NCBI GenBank assembly: GCA_033182465.1
Contig: CP137326.1
Coordinates: forward strand, 1,829,501-1,893,500
Direction of reading: 5' to 3'
DNA from: Sanghuangporus weigelae
Taxonomy: Eukaryota; Basidiomycota; Agaricomycetes; Hymenochaetales; Hymenochaetaceae
Length of the DNA stretch: 64,000 nucleotides
Shown here: one piece after another, positions 44,441 through 56,770 of the stretch
How the letters are laid out: every line of letters begins with the position of its first letter
How positions within the stretch are numbered: the first letter of the stretch is position 1
Program-made: the position numbers and the translations under genes
Notes under the pieces: generated by a model
Told to the model about the DNA's origin: nothing
What the model saw: the letters and a program-made list of their open reading frames with translations, nothing else
The model's database searches: none

Positions 44441-45562
44441 TCATGCAGCCAACCGATCTGACTCTCGTTCGCGCTCCATTCTCCGTCGTTTGCGCTCCTG
44501 CTCCTCGAGAATGAGGCGCTCGGCTGCAGTCATAGGCGCCTCGCGTTTCTTGCCGTTCGTCTTTTCAGAATCCTTGTCCTTGTCCTTCTTATTGTCGGAC
44601 TTGGATGCCATTGCCGTCTTGAAGACGTTTGGTCGTTTGAGTGGGTTGGCGGCGGGTGCTTTGAGCGAGTTGAGTTTGAAACCCGTAGAGACGGCTGGAG
44701 TTGCGGTAGGGGCGGAAGTAGTGTTGGGAGGGGAGTTTGGCGAGGAAGTAGAAGTAGCAGAAGGTTTGCGGCTGATCGACAGTACGACCTTCTCGTTCTC
44801 GTCCTTCTTCAAGCCTTCCTCAACGGCAGGTTTCGCATCTTCGCCGCTCTCAGCTCCGCTCGATGATCCTCCTTCTCGCTCCTTCTCATTCTTCTCCCGC
44901 TCCGCCCTCTCGATCTGCTCCGTGATCAACATGCGCTCGCGCTGCTCGTCGCCCATCGCCTGCCGTTCCTTCTTCAGACTCGCTTCCTGCTTCGCCAGAG
45001 CCTTGGGCGAGCTATCGATCCACGCGATGAACCACCCCTTCTCCGTCTCGTCCACGCGGCAGATACCCGACCGACCGAGGTGCTTGACGAATTCGGAGAG
45101 TGTCACCCAGCGCGTGGCGTTCATGTGCGTGTGTTGTTTGTCTTGAATGAACTCCTGATACACGCGGTTGGCCTGTACGCGCTTCGTGCCAAACCTATAC
45201 ACAAATTCACCAGTCAGTCCTCCGACATCAAACGAACAAACGAAAAATCAAAATCCTCACCGCCTCGAAAGCAGCTGCACGAAATCATGCTGGAACTCCA
45301 TCGAGTAGCTATTAATATGCGAGCTCGCATTCTCGCCGACAGCGAGCATCTGGCGGAGGTGCGACTCGGACTGGGAGTGACATTTGAATCCGTTCTCGTC
45401 TCTGCACTGTTTCTGGCAGACTTGGCAGTACCATCGCAGACGCTGGAGTCCCTTGGACTTCATCTTGTTCGCGAGGTACTTGGGCGTTCCGACTGCAAGG
45501 CGCTATTGTGAGTGCATGGTCAGCGGTATAGGCGAGACGAGCGTACCTGCTGCGCGCGGCAT
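44441..45562 (-). CDS. KIN17: KIN17 nuclear RNA/DNA-binding protein
   Basis: KIN17 is a conserved nuclear protein tied to DNA replication/repair and late spliceosome steps. The start is MPRAAVGTPKYLANKMKS after removal of a short intron, followed by the C2H2 zinc finger WYCQVCQKQCRDENGFKCH. Then comes the winged-helix domain with FGTKRVQANRVYQEFIQD, HMNATRWVTLSEFVKHLGR and GWFIAWIDSSP. The rest is charged and disordered with coiled segments and a basic end (ERKRRRMERERESDRLAA). The animal C-terminal tandem SH3/KOW domain seems absent, as in many fungi. Two introns. It is divergent from the next gene with 254 bp between starts. Confidence 0.95.
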
Positions 45563-45816
45563 CTTGGAATTGTTTTGAGACTGTTGAAGACGGTGTACGA
45601 GGAGATGGTCGTCGTCGACGAAGACACTGGATTGGATAATGCAATGCTGACATAAGTTCATCATGTGACGACCACGCGCGTGCCGATTAGGGCTGCGTCT
45701 GAGGTCACCGTGGTTGACAACAGCGACGACGACGACGTGTTGGTGAACAACGAACGACACAGTCTTCTCAGCTTCTCATCCAGCGTTCGTGCGGTCTTCA
45801 GACAGTGAAGTCGAAG
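45563..45816. promoter_or_regulatory. Divergent promoter, KIN17 and Bbc1-like N gene
   Basis: 254 bases separate two facing-away start codons, so the genes share a compact promoter. It is GC-moderate with several CGACGACGAC runs near 45720. No certain core element seen. Confidence 0.5.
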
Positions 45817-47594
45817 ATGTCCGGCGACTCCAGCTCTCCACCGCCAAAGCCCAAACCAGGTTCCCTGCGCGACCGCATCGCAGCCTTCGAGAAAAAGCCC
45901 GAGCAAAACGCGCCCGCCCCACCCGCTCCTCGCCCCAAACCAGGACACGTCCAGTGGAAGCCGCGTCGTTCCTCTCCGCCTCCGTCCGCTGGCGACGCTT
46001 CTGCTTCTGCTGCTGTTGGCGGCGGCGGCGGTAGCGGCGAGGGCTCTGATCAGACGCACGGGGGAGATGCGAAGGAGAGCATCTCCTCTGGAGGGATGAG
46101 CCTCAAGGAGCGGATGGCTGCGCTGCAGGGACGAGGCGCGTTCGCTGCGCCGTCTCCGCCCGCTCCCGCCCCTAAACCGGTGAGCGAGAGGAAGTGGAAG
46201 CCCCCTCCTGCACCTGTGCCCGTATCTCCTTCGGACAATGAAGGCGAGGCGGAGCAGCACGAGCCTGCTGTCTCAGCCGTACCCGAACCGTCCGAAACGG
46301 CTGAAGGAGAAAAGACCGAGGAAACGCATCAAGAAGGCGAAAGTGCTACTGAAGCGACTGATGCCCCGGAGGAGGAGGAGAGGAAACGTCGTGCGGCCAT
46401 CGCTGCGCGCATGGCGCGTCTCGGTGGTGCGCGGATCGGCATGGGTCCGCCTGTGTTTGCACCGAAGCCGCGCGCACCGCGTAAGCCCCGCTCTTGTCAT
46501 CCCCATTCCTTGATACATATTGATATATAAATATAATATTCGTGGACAGCTAAGGAATCGCCACCCCCGCCTCCGCCCGCAGAGAGCGCGGAGGAAGCTG
46601 CGGCGTCTGCATCAGATACTCCCGATGCTGCTGGTGCGAAAACATTGTATAGTATCTGAATGCATCGTAGCTAACTACGGGAAAAAAAAATCCTAAAGTA
46701 TCACCGACAGACCCATCCCTTCTCTCTCCAGACTTTAGTTCTGGTGCATCAGGCCGAAGCATGCCCATCCCGACCGGTCCACGACGTGCTGCCCCACCGC
46801 GGCGCCGTCCTCCCAAGTCACCAGGCGCCGCTTCCGGCGAGCTCCCTCCCGTACCTTCCGAGGGAGAAGGAGAATCAGAAGGCACTGCCGCGCCTTCAGA
46901 GAAGAAACCTGGCGAGGAGGGTGTCGCTTCTCCCGGAGGGGAAGAAGAAGAAGCGCCGGAGGAGGAGACGGAGGAGGAAGCTGCTGCGCGGAGGAAGCGG
47001 ATCGCTGATCGGATCGCCAAGTCTGGGGGGATCAATCCGTTCGCTGGTCCGAGGCCTGTCGAGGTCGAGGTCGACGAGGAAGAGCATGGACGGGATGAGG
47101 AGAAAGCCGTCGCTGAGACGACTGAGATACCTTCCAAGCCAGAAACCTCGGTGGAGCAAGTTAAAGAAGCAGAGGCGGAGGCAGAGGCGGAAGCACCGCC
47201 GAGGAGCCCGTCCGAACCAGACGAAGAGCCAGAGCCAGAGACGGAGACGGAGGCAGAAGAGAACGCGCCACCCCTTCCTCCCAAGCTCACCAGCTCACAG
47301 GCGGACGAAGCAAGCACAGAATCAGCTAAGAAAAGCCCTCCCGTCGGTCTACCGACGAAGGAGGACGAGTCTGCAATCCCTAGGCCTGTCGTTGACCTAT
47401 CTCAACCGTCCCAGGTGTCTTCGACGTTGGACGAAGAGCGAGAGAAGCACTCGGAGGTAGAGGAGAAGCATAGCATCGACATCACGGAAGCTGCAGCTGA
47501 GTACCGGGATGTGCGCTCTGTCGAGGATAGGAATGATGAAGGGCGGGCACGCGAGGAAGGACAGTCAGTAGTGAAAAGCGCGAGGAATAATTGA
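45817..47594 (+). CDS. Proline/acid-rich protein with Bbc1-like repeats
   Basis: The protein is almost wholly disordered with Pro-rich and Glu-rich runs. Four short repeated helices stand out: SLRDRIAAFEKK near the start, SLKERMAALQGRG, RRAAIAARMARLGGARIGMG, and RRKRIADRIAKSGGINPF. Such (K/R)ER(M/I)A...LGG units are found in the middle of the actin-patch protein Bbc1/Mti1. Two introns (about 46483-46555 and 46636-46737) join PRAP to the PPPPPAES block and then to SGASGRSMPIP. No SH3 domain is seen at its start. The C-terminal Bbc1 domain is encoded by the next gene, so these two may form a split pair. The stop at 47594 and an in-frame stop before the next ATG argue for two genes. Confidence 0.75.
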
Positions 47595-47818
47595 GATTAG
47601 CTGTAAATTGTATATTATTTGATTTGATTAGCCTCGACGCGTGTTGAGTAATCGGGTGCCATGAGGCGGGACTCGAGCCAACTGAGCGTGCGACATCCTG
47701 CTCAGCTCTCACCGTCCACGACGACGACGAGGACGAGGAGGAGGACGCGGCACTCACTCGTAAAGATCTATTCTGCTGAGCTGGTTCAAACGACGTGAAA
47801 TAACCTTGCTTCATCGGA

Positions 47819-50800
47819 ATGGCCAAGAAGAAGAACAACAACAGAATAAAAGCCTCGAAACGCGATGGGAAGGAGATGGAGAAAGTCGACGACGACGACG
47901 ACGACGACTCGGCTGAACTCACCGCATCGCCTCCACCGCCCCCGCCCCCGCCGCCCCCGGCTCCTCCGCTCCCGACGTCACCGACGTTCAAGGCCAGCCC
48001 GCGCGTCGTCCGCAGGCAGTCCACGTCCGCTGCGTCTCCTCCTGCCAGTGCACGTGCTGACAGTGGGCATGCGAGGAGCGCGACCGATCCGTCGTCTTCG
48101 ACTCCCGACCTCGCTCTCTTCTCGAATCAGAGTACATCGAAGGCGTCTACCGCGCTCCCGACGCTCATTGCGCAAGCGGCGCTCAAGAGGAGTAACACCA
48201 TCAACTCCTTCGCGCCGCGTCGTTCTCCCTCTCCCTCTTCCTCTCCGACGCGCTGGGGTGGAGATGGTGACGACGGCGTCCGAACTAATGGTAACAATAG
48301 CGCGAGACGGACGAGCTCCCCACCCCCAGCGATCAAGCCCAAGCCCGCTTCCTTAACTCTCAGCAACACGACTGCTCAGAAAAAGATGGTCGCGCATGAG
48401 CGCTCTGCGAGCGCCTTGCTCAGGGCTGCGCTCGTCCAGGGCGCCGCTGCGGCCGCGGCCGTTCAGTCCGGGGGCTCCAACTTCAATCCCAATTCCAGCT
48501 CTAACGCTGGAGGATCTGGCTCAAAATCTGGTTTAGCTACTACTGGGACCGGTTCAGGCTCTGGGACTGGAAATGGGATTCCGAACGGCAAGAAACCATC
48601 GATCGATCGACCGGAGCCAGAACGCAGAGGCTCGGTCGCGCAGCTAGCGCGCTCGCTCGAGTCGACGCTGCAGTTCTCCGCTCCTCCCTCCCCCGGAACC
48701 CCGCCTGCGCTGTTCAAACGAAGCTCGGTTGCGTCGAACAAGTCTCTCATGTCTCTCAAGTCTGTTAGGTCTGTGCGGAATGCGAATGGGGATGGAGGGG
48801 ATCTTGCTGAGAGGGACGAAGATGCAGAAGAGGGAGGGAGGGAGGGAGATGAAGAGGCGGAGAGGGACGAAAGGGAAGAAGGGAGGGAGAGGATGTCCCT
48901 ACCCCCACCTGCGAATTTCAAAGCCGTCGTTGCGTCGCTGGTAGCGAAGGGAGTCAAAGCCTACGCATCATTGCCCGCACCCACAGACTCACGACCTGCG
49001 AAGAAGTCTGCTGCTGCTGCTGTATCGACGGCTCCGGCACCATCACCCCCGCCGACCCCGCCGCTCAGCCCTCCGAGCACAGGGAGGACAGAGACAGACA
49101 TGTTCACCGCGCCCGAGTCGCCTCCTTTCTCGCCTCCTCCGCCTACGCCTCCTCCTCCTCCCTCTCTTCGGGATCGGGCGTCGCGTGCGAGCTCGCCCCC
49201 GCCCCCGCGTCCGTCGAAGGCGTCCAAGCCGAAGTTCGTCGTGCAGAGAAGGGAGGCGGAAGGGGAGAAGTTGGAGGTGGTGGTTCCCTCGTCTCCGGCA
49301 AGGGAGGAAAGACCTGTGGAGGATTCCGCTTCCGCTGCAGCGGCAGCGGCTCTTGGTGAAAACGATGATGATGATATCGATGAAGCGGAGAAGGCACAAC
49401 CCCCTGCTTCAGCTCCCGATCCGGTATCTGTCCCTGCATCGACAAGCACGAAGAGGCTCTCCGTCCCGCCTTCCCGTCCACCTCCGCCTCCCCCACCTCC
49501 AGCAGAAGAATCCGAAGCTGGGGACGAAGCAGGCGAGGAAGCTGCGGAGAACAAAAATGGCGAAGAAATCCCCCCAACCCTGAATCCGAAGGACGCAGAG
49601 TCATCTGAGGGTGCTACTCCCAACGAGCAGGAAGCTCCTACTCCCGCACCGAAACCTACCCCTGCTTCTCCATCCCCTCCCCCGAAATCGGCGAAGAGGT
49701 ATTCTATCCCGCCCCCGCCTCGTCCGCCTCCACCCCTACCTGTAGAAGTTGACGAAGAGATTGCTGAAGAAGCCGAGGAGGGTGGAGAAGGAGAGGGAGA
49801 GGGAGAAGAGACGCCTGTGAAGCTTTCGAAGCCTCAGCGCCCCGTTCCCGAGCTGCCGCCTCCGACGCCCGGTCCCGGTCTCACACAGAGCGAGGGCGAT
49901 GAGGAAGATGGAGCTGTACTAGGCCGCATCGTCGTACAAGAACCGGACGGGATAGCGGACGAGCTGGAGCTGGCTGGGATCGTTGACGAGCATGGCCAGG
50001 TGCAGCTACGGCTTGAAGGAGGGGAGAGGGAGTACGATTCTGCGCAGGACTCATCCGACGATGAGAGGTATGAGAGTTATAAGAGTGCGCTTTCGAGGAA
50101 TGGATGTACGTGTTCAGTTTTTCCTTCCTTTTCATTGTTCATCTTCGTTTATTCATGTCATTTGTATGTTGTTTTATTATCTACAGCTACGTCGCTGCCC
50201 CCGACTCCCCCGACGAAGCACGACGTGTCGTTCCCCATCAACCACCTCACTTCGAAGTGGTCGCGCAACACTTCTGCAGTGCAGAGCGCGAACGCGTCTG
50301 CCAGCACGCTCGCCCTCGTCGACCAACCTCAATTGCACACGCACGCAGAGGTGGAAGTGTACACCGACGTGGAAGAAGATGAAGAAGGAGACACGACGCT
50401 CGCTCACGCCAACGTGCACGAGCTCACTGAGCCCATCTCTCCTGACAATGCTAAGGATATCGATATCAGTATCAATAAGGAAGCGAAGACGATGGCTATG
50501 CCAGAAGGAGAAGACCCGATGGACAGTCGGTTCAAGTTCCCGCCCGTCGAGAGTTTCCCGCCCCCACCGCCTTTGTTCAAGAGGAATGCCACTAATGACA
50601 AGAATCCGAGTAATAGGAAGGGGATGGCGTTTGCGAATGAGAGCGAGACGAGCTTGGCGAGTGTGGGTGGGGAGAGGGAGGAGAACGAGAGTGCTGATGA
50701 TGCAGATAGAGGTGAGTTGTTTGTTCTAATAACTTGCTTTTTTTTTTTTCTCTCCTGCTAATTGGATCGTTTTTTTTCTGTAGAGTCGACTGCGCCTCGA

Positions 50801-52843
50801 AATAGGAAGAAATCGAAAACCAAAATAGCTTTGAGGACGGCTGTGTTAGCTGCGCTGGGGAAGAGTACTGCTCCCTCGGGAGCAGTTGCAGAGCCCATCC
50901 CCGAGCAGCATTCAAGCCCGACGGCTTCGCACGCTGAGGGCGACACCGAGACGACGACGACGCATCATTCGTCGGATGACGAGAGTAATCCAATAACGTG
51001 GCAAATGAAAGCGCGATTCGCCAAGCTAGATGTGAATGAACCTTCTTCGAATTCGAATCGGCCTGCTCCGTTCCCTGCGAGCGGGGACGGCGAGCATGGA
51101 CAGAGTCAGTCTGCGCCTGAAGTGCCGCGTGTGTCTCGGCGGCCTGGTGCGGGCGTGAAGGGCTCGCCGGAGGACGAGGTGAAGAAGAGACAGGTCCGGC
51201 TGAGCTCGAAGCTCCTCCCCATCACGGGCCCGACGCGCATGAACACGTCGCCCTCGACTACTACTATCACCGCATGGGGGAAGCACAAGATGGTCATGTC
51301 GAGCGAGACGGTCGGGACCATCGGGACCATCGGGACCATCGCTACCGAGCCGGGCGACTTGGAGCAGTCGCAGTCGCAGTATGGGGGTAATAGCGCGAGC
51401 GGCGGGAGTCGCGCGCAGTCCCCGCCGCCGCCGCCGCTGCTGCTGCCGCCGTCGAGTTTCTTCCTGCACCGCATGAAGAGCGACGCGAGTCGCCACCGCC
51501 GCCCGCCTGTGAGGAGGCAGACGACGTCGACGTCGCAGGCGTCGAGGTTCGTGGAAGACCTGCCGTTCTTCAATAAGCGCTCGACCTCGCCCACGTCGAT
51601 GTCGCGATCTCCTTCTCAGTATCAGGATCAGTCTCCTGTGCACCAGCGTGCGACGACGGTGTCGTTCTCGAGTCGCGTGCGTACGGGGAGCATGGGGACT
51701 ATAATGGGTGCGGGTACGGGTCCGGGTCCGGCTACGCGGAAGAACTCGCTCATACCGGAATTACGGGCGGCGACGATCGAGGCGGCCGAGAGGCCGCTGA
51801 GCGCCGTGAGCGGGGACTTTGTGCTCGTCGAGGAGCCGGAGGAGTTTGATATCCCGCGCGCGGAGTGGGACCTGCCGAGGATACCGAGTGGGTCGCTGCG
51901 GTTCCCGAGCACGATGGACCTCCGGACGAAGATGGCGCAGGCTGCGGCGGCTGCGAACGGTAATAGGGAGAAGCTCGGGCCGTCCAGCGCGTATGCGACC
52001 GCTGTGCCGGTCTCGATTGCGCCTGTGATGCAGCACAGTCGGTCAGCGACGACCGGGACGTCTGGTACGTCTGCTACATCCGGTACGTCGTCGACTGCAA
52101 AATCGTCCGCTTCCGCTCCTGCTGCGCCCATCGGCGCTACCAACGCCACCACCACCCTCACACCAGCAAACGCGATCGCATTTCAAGTATCCTCAGGCAG
52201 CGACATGACAGGGGTAGGGACGGGATCCCGTATCGGTGCCGGTGACAGCAGAGGCGGCCGACTCTCCGCCGACGCGCTCCTCGACCTCTGGGGCCGCGTA
52301 GGGGTCTACATGTCCGACGCCGCCGCGCTCCTGCACGACAAGTCCCGGCGCATGCTCGTCGGGGACGGGACGTACCCGGGGTTCGCGCTCGCCGTCGCGC
52401 GGCAGGTGCCCACAGCATGCATCCCGTCCAGATCCGCGCGCTACCCCTACGGGCACCTCATCTACTTCCAGACCGCCGGGACCGTGCACAAGCGGTGCGC
52501 GGAGGTCCTCCCGGGGGACGTCATCGTCCTCCAGAACGCGCTGTTCAAGGGCGTGCGGGGCCCCCTGCACCAGAGCTACCAGGAGGAGCTGGGCGCGAAG
52601 GGCGATCCCGTCGTCGGCGTGATCGGAGAGTTCGAGGCGCGCAAGAGTAAAGTGCGCGTCTACCAGGCGAATCAGCATGTGGGCATCCAGACGGTGGAGT
52701 ATGTGAGCTATCGCTTCGAGGACCTGAAGAGTGGGACTATCAAAGTACGTTCGCTCGCTATCCGTTGTCCTCCCGTCGCTTTCTTTGTGCTAAATTTTGT
52801 TATATTCAACTCCTCGCAGATTTTCAGAGTACCAGATTCATAA
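47819..52843 (+). CDS. BBC1: Bbc1/Aim3-type actin-patch protein with C-terminal domain
   Basis: A protein of roughly 1,600 residues. The first 1,300 are disordered: Asp run (DDDDDDDS), many PPPPPPP and RPPPPPPP tracts that could bind SH3 domains and profilin, Ala/Ser runs and acidic stretches. The last 200 form a folded domain: LLDLWGRVGVYMSDAAALL, DGTYPGFALAVARQVP, PYGHLIYFQTAGTVHKR, LPGDVIVLQNALFKG, VVGVIGEFEARKSKVRVYQAN and YVSYRFEDLKSGTIK, which is the C-terminal domain of fungal Bbc1/Aim3. Bbc1 acts at cortical actin patches with type I myosin and the WASP pathway. Introns near 50106-50186 and 50710-50782 are certain to likely; a final one at about 52745-52819 leads to IFRVPDS. Confidence 0.85.
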
Positions 52844-53327
52844 CGGAATTTTTTTCGACTACATGTATGTATATTCGACAACTCGCTCGCTCATTCTTTT
52901 TTTTTTTTTTTCTTTTTTTTTTTTTTGTGCTTTACTCATTTGTTTATACCGCCCATACATTCTGCACGAACACTAGCGCTGTGCCAGCCACCGACGAATC
53001 TCGCTTTCGACCTGTTGTTCCCTTCGTTTCACGAATTTGTTCTTTATAGACACTGTAGAATCCGACGTGTTGTCCTGTCCATGTAGTACTTACGAAACAA
53101 AAACCCGGAGATGAACTACCTAGACAGAGACAATTTCTTTTGAAAAAAAGAAAAAATTCCTGAACTTGATGAATTGCAAAAGAGAATCTATACAGAAGCA
53201 ATATTGCCCTAATTATACATGCATCGTGTGTCTCTCACTGGCTAGCAAAGGCAAAACGAGGGTCATTGAGTGCGCACGGCGCCCTTCGTCTTCTGAAGAG
53301 CGCTTCAAGGAAAAATGGGGTGCAAAG
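52844..53327. other. Convergent 3' flanks with long T tracts
   Basis: BBC1 and TRIR genes converge here. Two poly-T runs near 52898-52926 are notable; otherwise no gene, RNA or repeat recognised. Confidence 0.5.
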
Positions 53328-54082
53328 CTACTTCACCAGTGGTCGGATGCCCATGCCTTGGTCCTTCAAGCTGCCGGTATAGCTCTTGACTTCCTTCTCA
53401 TAGGCAGCTAGAGATATTGAGTCAGCTTAGGGTGAGTGGAAGAATGATAAGGTTAAAATAGGCGCACTTAGGGGTTTCTCATTCTCAAGCTTAGTCTTCT
53501 TCGCTGGAGCATTATCTGAAGGTTCTGTAGAAGGCTCAGATGAAGGCGCACGGCGTTTTCCCCTCTTTTTCTGCAAAGATAATATTAATACGGTCAGCGA
53601 GACGGCTTTGTCAACGCATGCAATCCACCACTCACAAATCGGTTCTCGAAGTTGCGTTTACTAAACCATAATTGTTAGCAGCCCTATACAGTATATGCAT
53701 TGTATTGGAAGTGGACATTACGCTTCGAGTTCAGTTTCACGCTTCTTCTTCTCGTCTTCCTCCTGTTCACACGCTCAACAAGTCAGCAAAGGTGTTTCTC
53801 TCTTGATTCAACCGTCACGAAAAAGCAGGCAAGGAGGGTAAAGAAGAGGAAGGAATTGCGTACTTTCTTAACACGCTGGAAGCGTTCCAGGAAAGAGCCG
53901 TCGTCAGTGAAGATATTGACGGGTTTGGGCTTATGGGAAGATGAGGACTTGGAGCCTGATGATGGTGCTGGCGTTGGCGTTGAGGACAGGCCACGCGCTG
54001 GGGGAGGCGATGTGGCGGATCGTACCGAGGGCGTTGAGCGGCCGGATAGGCGAGCTCGAGCAGGAGAGACAGATGCTGCCAT
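53328..54082 (-). CDS. TRIR: TRIR (C19orf43) homologue
   Basis: Human TRIR is a small nuclear protein reported as a telomerase-RNA-interacting ribonuclease. The start MAASVSPARARLSGRST is Ser/Pro-rich. The core block PVNIFTDDGSFLERFQRVKK matches the family signature (VN-F--DGSFLE-F). Then come EEDEKKKRETELEA, KRNFENRF, and KKRGKRRAPSSEP with KKTKLENEKP. The last exon gives AAYEKEVKSYTGSLK and ends exactly in RPLVK, as in animals. Four introns of about 60-100 bp separate five exons. The ATG at 54082 is preferred over an upstream in-frame one. Whether the fungal protein has ribonuclease activity is unknown. Confidence 0.85.
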
Positions 54083-55121
54083 CGTTGTTGTATGCTCGAG
54101 GTGATGATGAGCGGAAGTAAAGAATCGAATCAATGCAGCCGCCGCCGTGGAGGAAGCATGAACCGATTATGGAATAGCGTTCTCACGGTATCGTCAGCGT
54201 GTGCTTTCTCTCATTCATCAATATCCGAAACCAAGCTCAAGAAGGAGAATGTGAAGCTTTCCTGGGCTAAATGCTACTGAGATTCACCTCCAGGAGACTG
54301 TTCTTTCAATGCTTCAGTGGATTACTTGTTAGTGTCCGACTATGCAGTATCTGTTGGCGACTTCATGTCCACTTATACCTGGCGTTCCTTTACCCTAGAA
54401 ATCTCAGGTAAGTGCGTAGCCTTCGAGATGCCCCAGATCAAAAACACTCACCTTGACCACAAATACAGACATGTTATCCTCCATCATCGACGCATGTCAT
54501 GAATCTCAATGAGACTTGAGGCTCAAGTATGCTCATTATGCTGCATCAGATGAGCTTAAGAGAGTTAAACACCTATGGATTTCATTATGACAATCCTGTC
54601 AGTGCATTGCCGTCGCCTTGCATTCGGCACCAGTTACCACCCTGTTACCACAACGACATTTCAGTGACCTCCTCTAACATCATCGTTCGTCGGTCTCCGG
54701 CTTTGTACCTGACTGTTTTAGGAACTTCTCCGATCACCATTGAAGACCGGAAACGTAAGTCAGTGGTGCTGGCCGCCGTTTCCTCTAAACAGGGTCTTAA
54801 CCATGACGTGACGTCCGAAGATCATCCGTTAATGAGATGTTCCCTCCGATCCTGTGTGGCCTTAAAAATTGCGTTCGGCATGCGGAGATATTTTTCCTTC
54901 GGGATAATATGCAGTTGTCAGGCTCTCGGAAGCCCTTGACTGCGAGGCACCGTGTCGTTCACATAAATATCCTGAGGGCAGCAATGATCCCTGCCAAATT
55001 TGTTCTCCTTCGTTTCTTCGCGTTCGAGTCTATCTTCTTTCCCTTCGGCTTACTTGATTTGACCTGTGGTCTTTCTTCACGCTCGCTTTGATATCACTCT
55101 CATTGAAATACTGAGGAGACG
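54083..55121. other. Intergenic, no convincing gene
   Basis: About 1 kb. Short open frames such as 54529-54939 plus and 54837-55091 plus match nothing. The last 150 bases are CT-rich and likely the promoter of the CBM1 gene. Confidence 0.45.
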
Positions 55122-56276
55122 ATGAAGGCACACTACCTTATTCCGTTCGCTGTCGTTTCAGCGATATCTGTACGAGCTGCGCAGAGCGCTTATGGGCAAT
55201 GTGGTGGTACTGTACGTTGAGTTTTACCTCGCACGCTTGTAAACTGAGACTGATTTTATTCAATCACAGAACTGGACAGGTGAAACGAGCTGCGAGTCCG
55301 GCTATACCTGCCAGAGTTGGAACGAACGTAAGATATCTGTCTACAGCCCATTTACACTAGTTGATGACCGTTCTTCATCATACCTAAAGACTATTCCCAA
55401 TGTGTCAACGGATCGGATTCCGGGCCTGGAGAAACTTCGAGTGTATCAACCACCGACTCGTCAGTTACCAATGCGTTATCGAGCTCATTCGCTGCTTCAT
55501 CCGGCTCATTCGTCACTTTCTCCGAATCTGGACCAACCAGTCAGAGTCCTGTCGGGAGCAGCACTACTGCGGCTGCCGCGTCGTCTTCTGCCGCCGCAAC
55601 CACCAATGCGACTGATACCTCCACGGCCAATGCAACTGCTACATCCACTAGTGCAAGCTCTACCGAGACCGGCTCCGGCTCGGATTCCGATTCATCTTTT
55701 CCCTCAATAACAGGAGAAGCTACTGCCAGCTCGACCGATTCGACTGCTGAGACCACCTCAGCTATCAAGCCGACGGGGACTGCGGATTCTGGATCGACGG
55801 GTCAGTGCAGTGTGATTACGACCACTGTTACTGTTTTCGCTACTTCTCCAACATCGACATCAGACGCGCAGACGACGGATGTGGTACCAACTACCTCCAC
55901 TGCAGTCACGTCCGATGCTACCGATACGTTCAGCACGGCGCCAACCTCCACAGGTGATTCTGCTGCTACGCCGTCCGCATCTTCTGGCTCCGTCTCTGAT
56001 TCCGGAGCAGAAACGTCTTCGCTTGCTTCAGAAACAACCTCCACTGCTGCAGAAACGAGTTTAACTGATGCTTCAGCTAGTGCATCCGCCACCGAAACGA
56101 CTCCAGATACAACGGACTTCGGAAACGATTTCACGTCTGTTTCCGTTCCCACTGCCGCCAACGCCGTCGTCACCCCATCAGTCGATTCAGCATCAAATTC
56201 TTCTACCGCGGCATCTGGCACCGCAACTTCGCGAGCTGCGTCCAGCACTTGTCCTGCTAAGAAAAGGCGTACATAA
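55122..56276 (+). CDS. Secreted CBM1 protein with Ser/Thr-rich tail, no catalytic domain
   Basis: The start MKAHYLIPFAVVSAISVRA is a signal peptide. The mature end begins QSAYGQCGGT and, over two introns, continues NWTGETSCESGYTCQSWNE and HYSQC, a complete family 1 carbohydrate-binding module with four cysteines and aromatic residues at the cellulose-binding positions (Y, W, Y). The remaining ~280 residues are Ser/Thr/Ala-rich, probably heavily O-glycosylated, with one more cysteine in a GQCSVITTTVTVFAT segment and one near the end (STCPAKKRRT). No hydrolase or oxygenase domain is present, and no hydrophobic GPI signal is seen. It may bind plant or fungal wall glucan, or act as a wall or adhesion protein. 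Confidence 0.87.
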
Positions 56277-56770
56277 AGCAGTGTCTTGAACGCTCTTCTA
56301 AACGATGCTGGCTAGGGTTGGGCCACCAGCCTCAAGTGAATGGTGTCCTTTTCCCCTTCGTTCATGAGTGGAGTGCATATTATCGATTTATGCTGTAGTG
56401 CACTACGCAACATTGCGCCAGGCCAGCTTCTTAGTTGACCTGTTCATACTGGTTCCTATGAACAGTTTCTGTAGTTTAAACCCAACTGCCACCGAGTGAC
56501 ACATAAAAGCCAACGAGTCTTCCTTTCTCGAGAATTGTTCAGCTTCGAACAGCAAATCTTTCCTGTATCCAGTAATCATTCATCAAGATCATTAGTAACA
56601 ATATAAGATACCCAATAAGCCCATATACGACATAAGAAATTTGTGTGAATATATGTGGTAAGGACGGTGTCTAGATGGTAAAGATGAAATACAACGTGTA
56701 CGAAATATGCGAACAACCGACTGATTCATCGACTGATTCAGCTACGCTTGAGAAACGCAGGTAAAACAGC
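56277..56770. other. Convergent 3' flanks, nothing recognised
   Basis: About 500 AT-rich bases between the CBM1 gene and the kinase-like gene, which converge here. No further feature was recognised. Confidence 0.5.

Noticed and set aside
44490-45146. 218-codon plus-strand open frame
   Set aside because: It lies opposite the KIN17 last exon and is rich in Ser/Leu/Phe as expected of an antisense shadow of a charged protein.
46550-47317. 255-codon minus-strand open frame
   Set aside because: Antisense of the Glu/Pro-rich Bbc1-like gene; its Ser-rich composition is a mirror of the GC-rich repeats.
48961-49623. 220-codon minus-strand open frame
   Set aside because: Shadow of the proline-rich part of the BBC1 gene.
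45817-52843. Joining both Bbc1-like genes into one model
   Set aside because: A stop ends the first frame, and an in-frame stop lies just before the second ATG with no good acceptor after it.
54529-55091. Plus-strand open frames upstream of the CBM1 gene
   Set aside because: Short, no recognisable domain, no good start context.
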